Assembly: GCF_026339955.1 (NCBI RefSeq)
Contig: NZ_JAPEPW010000001.1
Location: 5,725,001 to 5,789,000, forward strand
DNA length: 64,000 bases
Direction of reading: 5' to 3'
From: Streptomyces sp. NBC_01549
GTDB lineage: Bacteria; Actinomycetota; Actinomycetes; Streptomycetales; Streptomycetaceae
This document shows, one piece after another, positions 19,670 through 29,493 of the stretch. Both the position numbers and the translations under genes were made by a program. Below the pieces are notes generated by a model. That model was not told the origin of the DNA and did not search any database. It saw nothing but the letters and a program-made list of their open reading frames with translations. Position 1 is the stretch's first letter; the number at the start of each line of letters is the position of its first letter.

Positions 19670-21007
19670 CTACAGGGGCGGGATGTTGTGGTTGAAGCGG
19701 AAGACGTTGTCCGGGTCGTGGACGGCCTTCACCGCGGCCAGTCGTCGGATGTTCGCGGCGCCGAGGCCGGCCACCACGCGCTCCGCGCCCTCGTCGCCGA
19801 TGAGGTTGAGGCAGACCGCGCCGCTGCTCCACGGCCGGAATGCGGCGCGCACGTCCTCGACCCACTGGACGCAGCGCTCGTCGTCGACCGGGTCCTCCCA
19901 CATCCCGAAGGGGTGCACGGTCCACCGGGCGTCCCGGAACGGCACGGGGTACCGGTCCGGGCCGGAGGCGATCGCGCCGCCCTGCGGGAACAGCAGGTGG
20001 CGGGTGGCCGTGGGGACGGGCATGGCGTTCCCCAGCTCGCAGAAGACGTCCACGGCCTCGTCGGGCAGGCCGGTCAGGGACTCGGCGGACCAGTGGTTCC
20101 TCAGGCCCGGCGGGCTGTCCAGCACGCGGTGGAGTTCGGGGTGCGGGAGAGCGGTGAGGATCTCGGCCTCGTGGGGCAGCGCCCGCAGCGGCTGGGCGAG
20201 CTCGCGGAGGTCCCGCTCGGGGCCCGTGTACGTCAGGAGCGCGTCGACCAGCTGTTCGCGGATGACGCCGCCGCCGGCCTCGGGAGGGGCGGCCTCCATG
20301 ATCTCGCGGTACGTGCGTACTACGTCCGGGCCGGCCTCCGGGCGGTACGTCAGCAGGGCGATCGAGAACTCCGGCAGCGGGTGCAGTCTCAGGGTCAGTG
20401 CGGTGGCGACGCCGAAGTTTCCGCCGCCGCCGTGCAGGGCCCAGAAGAGTTCCGGGTTCTCGTGGTCGGTGGCCTGGACCCGCGAGCCGTCGGACGTGAC
20501 CAGCTCGACGCCGAGCAGGTTGTCGACGGCGAGACCGAAGGCGCGGTCGAGCCAGCCGGTACCGCCGCCGAGGACGAAGCCGGCGACGCCGGTGGTCGGG
20601 TCCCGGGCGCCGGTGGTGGCCAGGCCGTGGGGCCGGGTGGCGTGATCGAGGTGGCTCATGAGGGCGCCGCCCTCGACCCGTACCGTCTGGGAGCCGGGGT
20701 GGACGGTCACCGTGTGCATCCGGCGCAGGTCGATGACCAGGCCGTTGTCGTTGAGCGACATTCCGGCCACGCTGTGGCCGCCGGCTCGGACCGCGATGTG
20801 GAGGTCCAGGTCCCGGGCGAAGCGGACGCAATGGACTACGTCCGCCTTGGTCTCGCACTGGGCGATCACCGCGGGGTGGCGGTCGATCAGGCTGTTGAAG
20901 ACCTTGCGGGCGTTGTCGTAGCCGGGGTCTTCTGGCCTGAAAGCGTCGCCGGTCAGGTCCGTGCGTAGGGCGGCGAGGCGGGTGTAGGCCTTTGAGAAGG
21001 GGGACAT
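19670..21007 (-). CDS. FAD-linked oxidoreductase with BBE domain
   Basis: 445-residue oxidoreductase of the PCMH/berberine-bridge type. The FAD-binding domain (residues about 35-205) contains RAGGHSVAG, whose His is the usual covalent FAD anchor, and GFVLGGGTGWL. The Cys that gives bicovalent flavin in some relatives is not visible (TTGVAG in its place). The C-terminal BBE motif is NVFRFNHNIPPL. Relatives oxidise sugars, alkaloids or polyketides; the substrate is unknown. No Tat or Sec signal is present, so it is cytosolic. The ribosome-binding site is weak. Confidence 0.85.
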   Translation of the reverse strand: MSPFSKAYTRLAALRTDLTGDAFRPEDPGYDNARKVFNSLIDRHPAVIAQCETKADVVHCVRFARDLDLHIAVRAGGHSVAGMSLNDNGLVIDLRRMHTVTVHPGSQTVRVEGGALMSHLDHATRPHGLATTGARDPTTGVAGFVLGGGTGWLDRAFGLAVDNLLGVELVTSDGSRVQATDHENPELFWALHGGGGNFGVATALTLRLHPLPEFSIALLTYRPEAGPDVVRTYREIMEAAPPEAGGGVIREQLVDALLTYTGPERDLRELAQPLRALPHEAEILTALPHPELHRVLDSPPGLRNHWSAESLTGLPDEAVDVFCELGNAMPVPTATRHLLFPQGGAIASGPDRYPVPFRDARWTVHPFGMWEDPVDDERCVQWVEDVRAAFRPWSSGAVCLNLIGDEGAERVVAGLGAANIRRLAAVKAVHDPDNVFRFNHNIPPL

Positions 21008-21059
21008 CGCAGGTGCCCCCTTTTCAGGAGGGGACGGGACTGCTTTTCAGCCTACGGGC

Positions 21060-21150
21060 TTGTGTGAGGCTGCGGGCGGGTGGGGGCTGGTCGCGCCCAC
21101 GCGGCGGAGCCGCACAATGCCACAGCCCCGCGCCCCTAAAAGCAGCGGCC
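21060..21150. repeat. Interspersed Streptomyces intergenic repeat, one copy
   Basis: Non-coding block with the TTAGGGGCGCGG-type core (here on the minus strand) and a GCGGCGGAGCCGC hairpin. The core recurs in tandem at 46932-47026. I know this sequence class as a high-copy intergenic repeat in several Streptomyces genomes; its role is unknown. Confidence 0.55.
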
Positions 21151-21251
21151 CGCGCCCCTTGAAGAGAGCATCGGCCCGTGTCCCTGACGAAGGCAGCGGC
21201 CCCGCTCCGAAAGGGGATGAAAGCGGCGGCCCTAGCTTCCGAAAAGGCGGC

Positions 21252-21257
21252 CCTAGC
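21252..21257. repeat. IS target duplication, left copy (CCTAGC)
   Basis: Six-base direct repeat directly before the left inverted repeat, identical to 22324-22329. It fits the NCTAGN target rule known for IS481. Confidence 0.85.
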
Positions 21258-22323
21258 TGTTCTGTCCACGGAGGTTGGTGACAGTGATCACGGTTGGGTG
21301 ATCTTGAACGAGTGAGGGCCTTCCGGGTTCGGTGTGGATTGCGACGTCTACACACGAACGACAAGAAGGCCCTCATGCCCCACCGTAATGCACCCCTGAC
21401 CGAGACCGGCCGCCTGCGTCTGGCCCGCTGCGTCGTCGAGGACCGATGGCCGCTCCGCCGGGCCGCGGAACGGTTTCAGGTATCGGTCACCACCGCTGCC
21501 CGCTGGGCGGGGCGTTACCGCCTGCTCGGCGAGGCGGGCATGGCCGACCGTTCCTCCCGCCCGCACCACAGCCCGCGCCGGACCCCGACACGCACCGAGC
21601 GCAGGGTCATCAAGGTCCGCGTCCTGCGCCGCTGGGGGCCGGCTCGTATCGCCTACCTCCTCGGGCTGAACCCGGCCACCGTCCACCGCATCCTGACCCG
21701 CTACCGCCTGTCCCGCCTCTCCCACCTCGACCGCGCCACAGGCCGGGTCATCCGCCGCTACGAACACCCGGCACCCGGCGACCTGGTCCACGTCGACATC
21801 AAGAAACTCGGCAACATCCCTGACGGCGGCGGCCACAAGGTCCTCGGCCGTCAGGCAGGCCGCAGGAACCGCGCCAACGCCGGCGTGAGCTACCTGCACA
21901 ACGCTGTCGACGACCATTCCCGCCTGGCCTACAGCGAGATACTCACCGACGAGAAGAAGGAGACCGCCACCGCGTTCTGGCAGCGGGCCCACGCCTACTT
22001 CGCCTCCTGCGGGATCACCGTGCGGCGCGTCCTGACCGACAACGGCTCCTGCTACAAGTCGTTCCTCTGGCGCGACGCGCTCGCCGCAGCCGGGATCACC
22101 CACAAGCGAACCCGGCCCTACCGGCCCCAGACGAACGGCAAGGTGGAGCGCTTCAACCGCACCCTGCTCGACGAATGGGCCTACGCGACGCCCTACCGAA
22201 CCGAGAGCGAACGACGCGACGCCTACCCGCACTGGCTGCACACCTACAATCACCACCGCGGACACACCGCGCTCAAGGGCCAGCCACCCGCCAGCCGCGT
22301 CCCCAACCTCACGGGTCAATACA
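21258..22323 (+). mobile_element. IS481-family insertion sequence, apparently intact (1066 bp)
   Basis: Bounded by 25-base imperfect terminal inverted repeats (21258-21282 and 22299-22323, 18 of 25 matching, both beginning TGT) and flanked by the 6-base duplication CCTAGC. It carries one full-length transposase gene. Removing the element rejoins GCGGCCCTAGC to TCCCGAAAAG, regenerating a second copy of the 21-base unit seen at about 21226-21246, so the insertion point is certain. Intact ends, target duplication and gene indicate a recent insertion. Confidence 0.92.
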
Positions 22324-22328
22324 CCTAG
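21375..22328 (+). CDS. IS481-family transposase
   Basis: 317-residue DDE transposase. The N-terminal helix-turn-helix region (residues about 10-110) includes RRAAERFQVSVTTAARWAGRYR, and the integrase core contains HVDIKKLG (first Asp), VLTDNGSCY (second Asp) and KVERFNRTL (Glu). GAAGG lies 6 bases before the ATG. An in-frame upstream extension to 21294 is not needed. The TAG stop (22326-22328) lies outside the element, inside the right target duplication, so the reading frame is closed only by insertion at CTAG. No frameshift or missing catalytic residue. Confidence 0.95.
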   Translation: MPHRNAPLTETGRLRLARCVVEDRWPLRRAAERFQVSVTTAARWAGRYRLLGEAGMADRSSRPHHSPRRTPTRTERRVIKVRVLRRWGPARIAYLLGLNPATVHRILTRYRLSRLSHLDRATGRVIRRYEHPAPGDLVHVDIKKLGNIPDGGGHKVLGRQAGRRNRANAGVSYLHNAVDDHSRLAYSEILTDEKKETATAFWQRAHAYFASCGITVRRVLTDNGSCYKSFLWRDALAAAGITHKRTRPYRPQTNGKVERFNRTLLDEWAYATPYRTESERRDAYPHWLHTYNHHRGHTALKGQPPASRVPNLTGQYT

Positions 22329-22329
22329 C
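22324..22329. repeat. IS target duplication, right copy (CCTAGC)
   Basis: Identical to 21252-21257 and directly after the right inverted repeat. It supplies the transposase stop codon TAG. Confidence 0.85.
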
Positions 22330-22367
22330 TCCCGAAAAGGGGGGCGCGGGCCGCCGTCCCGCTCGTG

Positions 22368-24194
22368 TCAGCCGCCGTACGCGCCGCTCGCCGTCAGCCT
22401 CAGAGCCGTGTCGATCAGGGGCACGTGGCTGAAGGCCTGGGGGAAGTTGCCCACCTGGCGCTGGAGGCGGGGGTCCCATTCCTCGGCCAGGAGACCCAGG
22501 TCGTTGCGGAGGGCCAGGAGCCTTTCGAAGAGCTTGCGGGCCTCGTCGACGCGGCCGATCATCGCCAGGTCGTCCGCCATCCAGAAGGAGCAGGCCAGGA
22601 AGGCCCCCTCGTCGCCCTCGAGACCGTCCACGCCCGCGTCCTCGCCGGTGGTCGGGTAGCGCAGGATGAAGCCGTCCGGGGTGGACAGCTCGCGCTGGAT
22701 CGCCTCGATGGTGCCGATCACGCGCTTGTCGTCCGGGGGGAGGAAGCCCATCTGCGGGATGAGGAGCAGCGAGGCGTCCAGTTCCTTGGAGCCGTACGAC
22801 TGCGTGAAGGTGTTGCGCTCCTTGTCGTAGCCCTTCTCGCAGACGTCCCGGTGGATGTCGTCGCGCAGTTCGCGCCACTTCTCCAGCGGGCCGTCCGCGT
22901 CACCGGACTCGATGAGCTTGATCGTGCGGTCGACGGCGACCCAGGCCATCACCTTGGAGTGCACGAAGTGGCGGCGCGGGCCGCGGACCTCCCAGATGCC
23001 CTCGTCCGGCTGGTCCCAGTGGTCCTCCAGGTAGCGGATCAGCTTCAGCTGGAGGAGCGAGGCGTAGTCGTTGCGTGACAGGCCGGTCATGTGAGCCAGG
23101 TGCAGAGCCTCGGTGACCTCGCCGTACACGTCCAGCTGGAGCTGGTGCGCGGCGCCGTTGCCGACCCGTACGGGGCCCGAATTCTCGTATCCGGGCAGCC
23201 AGTCGAGCTCCGCTTCGCCCAACTCGCGCTCGCCCGCGATGCCGTACATGATCTGCAGGTTCTCCGGGTCGCCGGCCACCGCGCGCAGCAGCCATTCGCG
23301 CCAGGCGCGGGCCTCCTCGCGGTAGCCGGTGCGCAGGAGGGAGGAGAGGGTGATCGCCGCGTCGCGCAGCCAGGTGTAGCGGTAGTCCCAGTTGCGTACG
23401 CCGCCGATCTCCTCCGGGAGGGAGGTGGTCGGCGCGGCGACGATGCCGCCCGTGGGGGCGTACGTCAGGGCCTTGAGGGTGATCAGGGAGCGGACGACGG
23501 CCTCGCGGTAGGGGCCGTGGTACGTGCACTGCTCGACCCAGTCGTGCCAGAACTCCTCGGTGGCCTCCAGGGCCTGCTCCGGCTCGGGCAGCGCGGGGGG
23601 CTGCTTGTGTGAGGGTTCCCACGAGATGGTGAACGCGATCCGGTCACCGGGTGCCACCGTGAAGTCCGCGTACGTGGTCAGCGCCTTGCCGTAGGTTTCA
23701 CAGGCGGTGTCGAACCACACCGAGTCGGGCCCGGCGACGGCGACCGTGCGTCCCTCGTGCTTGTGCACCCAGGGCACCACGCGGCCGTACGAGAAACGCA
23801 TCCGCAGCGCGGAGCGCATCGGGACCCGGCCCGTGACGCCTTCCACGATCCGGATCAGCTGGGGCGCGCCGTCACGTGGCGGCATGAAATCGGTCACCCT
23901 GACCGTGCCGCGCGGGGTGTCCCACTCGGATTCGAGGATGAGCGAGTCGCCGCGGTACGACCGGCGCGCCGCCGTCGGTGGTTCGGTGTCGGCCGCGTGG
24001 GCGGGCCCGAGCCGCCAGAATCCGTGTTCCTCCGTGCCGAGCAGTCCCGCGAAGATGGCATGGGAGTCGAAGCGGGGCAGGCACAGCCAGTCGACTGTGC
24101 CGTCCCGGCAGACCAGTGCTGCGGTCTGCATGTCTCCGATGAGTGCGTAGTCCTCGATGCGCCCGGCCACGTGCATCTCCAGTCGAACGGCCAC
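22368..24194 (-). CDS. Glycoside hydrolase family 15 protein (trehalase/glucoamylase-like)
   Basis: 608-residue cytosolic GH15 enzyme. An N-terminal beta-sandwich (residues about 1-220, with DGTVDWLCLPRFDS) precedes an (alpha/alpha)6 barrel. Landmarks are GGVRNWDYRYTWLRDAA near 270, the DVYGEV block, and the C-terminal EEWDPRLQRQVGNFPQAFSH that holds the catalytic base. Actinobacterial homologues hydrolyse trehalose or alpha-glucans; which one cannot be told. The GTG start has a GGGGG tract 4-5 bases upstream; the ATG six codons later is an alternative. The promoter region carries four AACGTT palindromes. Confidence 0.88.
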   Translation of the reverse strand: MAVRLEMHVAGRIEDYALIGDMQTAALVCRDGTVDWLCLPRFDSHAIFAGLLGTEEHGFWRLGPAHAADTEPPTAARRSYRGDSLILESEWDTPRGTVRVTDFMPPRDGAPQLIRIVEGVTGRVPMRSALRMRFSYGRVVPWVHKHEGRTVAVAGPDSVWFDTACETYGKALTTYADFTVAPGDRIAFTISWEPSHKQPPALPEPEQALEATEEFWHDWVEQCTYHGPYREAVVRSLITLKALTYAPTGGIVAAPTTSLPEEIGGVRNWDYRYTWLRDAAITLSSLLRTGYREEARAWREWLLRAVAGDPENLQIMYGIAGERELGEAELDWLPGYENSGPVRVGNGAAHQLQLDVYGEVTEALHLAHMTGLSRNDYASLLQLKLIRYLEDHWDQPDEGIWEVRGPRRHFVHSKVMAWVAVDRTIKLIESGDADGPLEKWRELRDDIHRDVCEKGYDKERNTFTQSYGSKELDASLLLIPQMGFLPPDDKRVIGTIEAIQRELSTPDGFILRYPTTGEDAGVDGLEGDEGAFLACSFWMADDLAMIGRVDEARKLFERLLALRNDLGLLAEEWDPRLQRQVGNFPQAFSHVPLIDTALRLTASGAYGG

Positions 24195-24236
24195 GTCGCC
24201 CCCCGAGGGGCGGTCGCTCTGCGGTCAGGGAACAGG

Positions 24237-24273
24237 AACGTTAAAACGTTAGAAGATTGAACGTTAGAACGTT
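24237..24273. promoter_or_regulatory. Quadruple AACGTT operator upstream of the GH15 gene
   Basis: Two identical modules of form AACGTT-NN-AACGTT (24237-24250 and 24260-24273) are separated by 9 bases, with module starts 23 bases apart. The block is markedly AT-rich for this genome. It lies 43 bases upstream of the GH15 start and looks like a tandem dimer-binding site for a dedicated regulator. Confidence 0.75.
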
Positions 24274-24477
24274 GGTAAAGCGTCGCTGCGGAACGTCAAT
24301 TATCGGTGCGATTGTCGTTGCGAAACGAACTGACGAGCTCGCATGGTTCCGGGATACGGGCGGGGATGGTGCCGTGTGCCGGCCGGGCTCGGCAGCGAGT
24401 GTCCGAGCAGGATACGACGCACGTGGGTGATCCGCGTGCCGCTCCAGGCAACCCGGCTGGTCCGAACGAGTGAGTCC

Positions 24478-24515
24478 TGTGTGGTCTGTGCCCATGTGTG
24501 TGTGGTCTGTGCCCA
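24478..24515. repeat. Perfect 19-bp tandem repeat upstream of pyrG
   Basis: TGTGTGGTCTGTGCCCATG occurs twice head to tail at 24478-24496 and 24497-24515, with a partial third copy after it. The 24195-24680 interval (486 bp) has no convincing gene; it holds the AACGTT operator, this repeat, and probably the pyrG promoter near 24560. Confidence 0.9.
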
Positions 24516-24680
24516 TGTGCGTGCGGAGCGTGGCCGGAAGCAGCCTCCCCGGGTCGCTGATACCCTGGTAGCCCGTGGACCGGTGGGCAAGAAACCCCCG
24601 AACCGCAGCGACGGCACCTCCGGAAATCTTCGGACACCACGCCGGTACGCACACCAGACCGCGACCACGGGAGCCCCCTC

Positions 24681-26336
<1,656 letters not shown>

Positions 26337-26421
26337 CCAAGGGCTGTACGGTGGCCGGGGTGCGCGTCTTTCGGGACGTGTGCCCCGGTTTTCGTTCGGT
26401 GCGTAGGAGGAACAGCGCGAC

Positions 26422-27048
26422 ATGACGATCAAGGACACCCCCGAGGAGTGGGAAGTCAGGGCCACCGCGACTCCTTTCGTCGGCAACAAGACGTCCGTCC
26501 GCACCGACGACGTGGTCATGCCGGACGGATCGGTCGCCCGCCGCGACTACCAGGTCCACCCCGGCTCCGTGGCCGTTCTCGCCCTCGACGACCAGGACCG
26601 CGCGGTGGTGCTGCGCCAGTACCGGCACCCCGTGCGCCACAAGCTGTGGGAGATCCCGGCCGGACTCCTCGACGTCCCCGGTGAGAACCCGCTGCACGCG
26701 GCCCAGCGCGAGCTGTACGAGGAGGCGCACGTCAAGGCCGAGAGCTGGCGTGTGCTGAGCGACGTCTACACCACCCCGGGCGGCTGCTCCGAGGCCGTAC
26801 GGATCTTCCTCGCGCGCGATCTCTCCGAGGCCGAGGGGGAGCGCTTCGAGGTCGAGGACGAAGAGGCCGACATGGAGCTGGCCCGGGTCCCGGTCGACGA
26901 ACTCGTGCGCGGGGTGCTCGCCGGAGAACTCCACAACAACTGTCTCGTCGTGGGTGTCCTTTCGCTGATCGCCGCCCGCAACGGTGACGGACTCGACGCG
27001 CTGCGCCCGGCGGAGGCGCCCTGGCCGGCCCGCCCCTTCGAGTCCTGA
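26422..27048 (+). CDS. Nudix hydrolase, ADP-ribose pyrophosphatase type
   Basis: 208-residue Nudix enzyme. The complete Nudix box is GLLDVPGENPLHAAQRELYEEAHV (G-x5-E-x7-REL-x-EE) near residues 80-103, preceded by LRQYRHPVRHKLWEIPAG typical of ADP-ribose hydrolases. Likely reaction: ADP-ribose to AMP and ribose 5-phosphate. AGGAGGA 10 bases upstream of the ATG is a strong ribosome-binding site. It follows pyrG by 85 bases in the same direction; this pyrG-Nudix pairing is conserved in actinobacteria, for unknown reasons. Confidence 0.92.
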   Translation: MTIKDTPEEWEVRATATPFVGNKTSVRTDDVVMPDGSVARRDYQVHPGSVAVLALDDQDRAVVLRQYRHPVRHKLWEIPAGLLDVPGENPLHAAQRELYEEAHVKAESWRVLSDVYTTPGGCSEAVRIFLARDLSEAEGERFEVEDEEADMELARVPVDELVRGVLAGELHNNCLVVGVLSLIAARNGDGLDALRPAEAPWPARPFES

Positions 27049-27093
27049 CGCGCCCCGGACGACCTCTCCCACCTTCCGACACCATCAGTCCTA

Positions 27094-27112
27094 CGATCGG
27101 CTGATCCGATCG
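27094..27112. promoter_or_regulatory. Perfect dyad upstream of the STAND/TPR gene
   Basis: CGATCGG-CTGAT-CCGATCG, 7-bp arms with a 5-base centre, 117 bases before the next start. It could be a short terminator after the Nudix gene or an operator; no T tract follows. Confidence 0.4.
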
Positions 27113-27228
27113 GGGGACGTCTCCGCCGTGCTCCGCCGGGATCGTCGCAGAGCGTGAACTAGGCTCTGGAAACGCCCGAACCGGAGTCCCGGCGGGCTTG
27201 CGCGCGCAGTGGGACGGGAGCGTGGCCC

Positions 27229-29328
27229 GTGGCGGATCAGGCGGTGGACACAGACGGCACGAAGGTGTCGTCGGCAGGGCGGCACCCGGCTGCCGGGTCC
27301 GCTCCTACGGAGGGTCAGTTCCTCGGCCGTACACGGGAGTTGAAGGAACTCAGGGTCGACATCGAGCGCGCCGGCCTGGACACCCTGGCGGGCCGCAAGG
27401 CACCCCGCGCGCGCGTGCTGCTCATCGCCGGCAGGCCCGGTTCGGGCCGCACCGCGCTCGCCGAGGAGCTCGTACGGCAGGTTGCGGGGAGTTACCCGGA
27501 CGGGGTGCTGCGCGCCCGGCTCACCGAAGCCGACGGCACCCCCGTGCCCACCGAGCACACCGCGCGGGAGCTGTTGGCGGCCCTGGAGCTGCCCGCGCCG
27601 GCCGGGGCCGCCGCCGACGACCTGAGCGAGGCGGTGCGCGAGGCCCTCGCCACCCGCCGCACCCTGCTGCTGCTCGACGACGCGGCCGACGCCGAGCAGG
27701 TCGACGCCCTGCTCCCGGACACCCCCGAGTGCCTGGTCGTCGCGGTCTCCGGGGGACCGCTGACCGGCATCGCGGACGTCCGCCCCTGCACCCTGGGCGG
27801 CCTGGACACCAAGTCGGCGCTCGAACTGCTGGACCGCTTCACCGGCTCGGTACGCATCACCGTCGACCCGCTCGCCGCCGAGGGACTGGTCGAGGAGTGC
27901 GCCGGTCAGCCCGCCGCCCTGCGCCTCGCGGGAGGCTGGCTCGCCGCCCGCCCCACCTCGGCCGTCGCCGACCTCGCCAAGCAGCTGCGCACCGAGGGCG
28001 ACGACAGCGGCCCGCTCGCCCGGGTCTTCCGCCTCGTGTACACCGCGCTGCCCGCCACCGCCGCGCGGATACTGCGCCTGCTCTCGCTCGCCCCGGCCGG
28101 ACTCATCGACCCGCACACCGCGTCCGCGCTGGCCGGCTGCTCGGTGGACACCGCCCGGGACGCCCTGGACGACTTCGTCGGCTTCGGCCTCCTACGGCCC
28201 GTCGAGTCGCGGCTGCCGCAGTACGAGGTGCCCGGCTGCCTGCTGCCGCTGCTGCGCTCCCTCGCCGAGAGCCAGGACCGCCCCGCCGAGCTGCAGCTGG
28301 CCCGCGCCCGGATGCTGGAGCGGACCGTACGGCTGCTGGTGTCCTGCCGCACCATCACGGAGACCGACAACGCGCCCGCCCGCGAGAAGCTCGCCGCGCT
28401 GCCCCGCGAGCTGCGCTTCCCGACCCCCAGGGCGGCCGAGGACTGGCTGCGCATCCGACAGCCCGCGCTGCTGGCCGCGGCCCGGCTCGCGGTCGCGGAC
28501 GGCGAGCTGGACACCCTGGCCAGGCGGCTGATGGCCGCGCTGGTGCGGGCGATGGTCGCCCATTTCGGCACCCGGGCCGCGGCGCCCGAGCTGTACGGCA
28601 TCCACCGCCTCGTCCTCGACGTCGCGGAGCGTCGGGGCCTGCCCCGCGAGAAGGCCGCGGCCCTGCTCAACCTCGCCGACCTCGACGCGCAGACCGGCCG
28701 TACGGCCGACGCCCTGGCCCGCTACCGGGCCGCCCTGGACGCCGGACGCGAGGCGAACGACCCCTACGCGACCGGCCGCGCGATGGAATCCGTAGGCGGC
28801 TCCCACCAGGAGCTCGGGGACTACGACCGGGCCGCCGACTGGTACGGCAGGGCGCTCGTCCAGCGCCTGGCCCGCGACGAGCGGGTGGACGCCGCCCGGC
28901 TGTACGGCCGTATCGCCACCGTGCACACCTACGCGGGCCGCTACGGCGAGGCGCTGCGCAACTGGCGGGCCGCCGTCACCGGGCACCGCAGGAACGGCGA
29001 TGTGCCCGCTCAGGCAAGGGCGTTGAGCGAGTTGGCGCGCGTGCAGGAGTACGCGGGGCGGCCCGAGGAGTCACTGCGCACCTGCCACGAGGCGGTCGAG
29101 TGGGCGCGCCGCGCCGAGGACCACCGGCTGCAGGCCGCGCTGCAGCTCCGGCTGGCCGACACCCTGGACCGGCTGGGTGACCCCGCCGCGGCGCGACTGC
29201 ACCGCAAGGCGGCCGAGCGCATGCTGGGTGATGAGCTCCCGGAGAGCGCGACGGCCATGGAAGACACAGAAGGCACGGAACAAGGCGCTAGTGCCTACGA
29301 AATCCGTAGTGCATCCGTCGAAGATTGA
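27229..29328 (+). CDS. STAND-type ATPase with C-terminal TPR repeats
   Basis: 699-residue protein. An NTPase domain (residues about 30-330) has FLGRTRELKEL, P-loop AGRPGSGRTAL and Walker B TLLLLDDAAD, as in AfsR/NB-ARC-like STAND proteins. The C-terminal half is a run of helical TPR-like repeats (RTADALARYRAALDAG, DRAADWYGRALVQR, GRYGEALRNWRAAV, RPEESLRTCHEAVEWA). There is no recognisable DNA-binding domain, so it is a signalling or scaffold protein rather than a SARP. GGGAG lies 8 bases before the GTG start. It sits just upstream of ald in the same direction, with a 165-base gap. Ligand and partners unknown. Confidence 0.82.
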   Translation: MADQAVDTDGTKVSSAGRHPAAGSAPTEGQFLGRTRELKELRVDIERAGLDTLAGRKAPRARVLLIAGRPGSGRTALAEELVRQVAGSYPDGVLRARLTEADGTPVPTEHTARELLAALELPAPAGAAADDLSEAVREALATRRTLLLLDDAADAEQVDALLPDTPECLVVAVSGGPLTGIADVRPCTLGGLDTKSALELLDRFTGSVRITVDPLAAEGLVEECAGQPAALRLAGGWLAARPTSAVADLAKQLRTEGDDSGPLARVFRLVYTALPATAARILRLLSLAPAGLIDPHTASALAGCSVDTARDALDDFVGFGLLRPVESRLPQYEVPGCLLPLLRSLAESQDRPAELQLARARMLERTVRLLVSCRTITETDNAPAREKLAALPRELRFPTPRAAEDWLRIRQPALLAAARLAVADGELDTLARRLMAALVRAMVAHFGTRAAAPELYGIHRLVLDVAERRGLPREKAAALLNLADLDAQTGRTADALARYRAALDAGREANDPYATGRAMESVGGSHQELGDYDRAADWYGRALVQRLARDERVDAARLYGRIATVHTYAGRYGEALRNWRAAVTGHRRNGDVPAQARALSELARVQEYAGRPEESLRTCHEAVEWARRAEDHRLQAALQLRLADTLDRLGDPAAARLHRKAAERMLGDELPESATAMEDTEGTEQGASAYEIRSASVED

Positions 29329-29429
29329 TGCATTGAAAGGCTAGACAGAGAGAACCCCTTCATTAGACTGGCTCCGCCGCGTTCTTTCGTGGTGTCTCCC
29401 GGTGCACCCCGTTGCGTCCGGGTATGACA

Positions 29430-29474
29430 TGCATTGCCCCGGCTTGCATCGCCCCGGCCGTGCATAGCCCCAGA
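29430..29474 (+). promoter_or_regulatory. Three TGCAT-N-GCCCC iterons upstream of ald
   Basis: Direct repeats start at 29430, 29445 and 29461 (TGCATTGCCCCGG, TGCATCGCCCCGG, TGCATAGCCCCAG), spaced 15-16 bases, and end about 20 bases before the ald start. An extra TGCATTG lies at about 29329. They may be regulator sites or a leader element. Confidence 0.5.
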
Positions 29475-29493
29475 ACCCTCTGAGTCAAGGACC

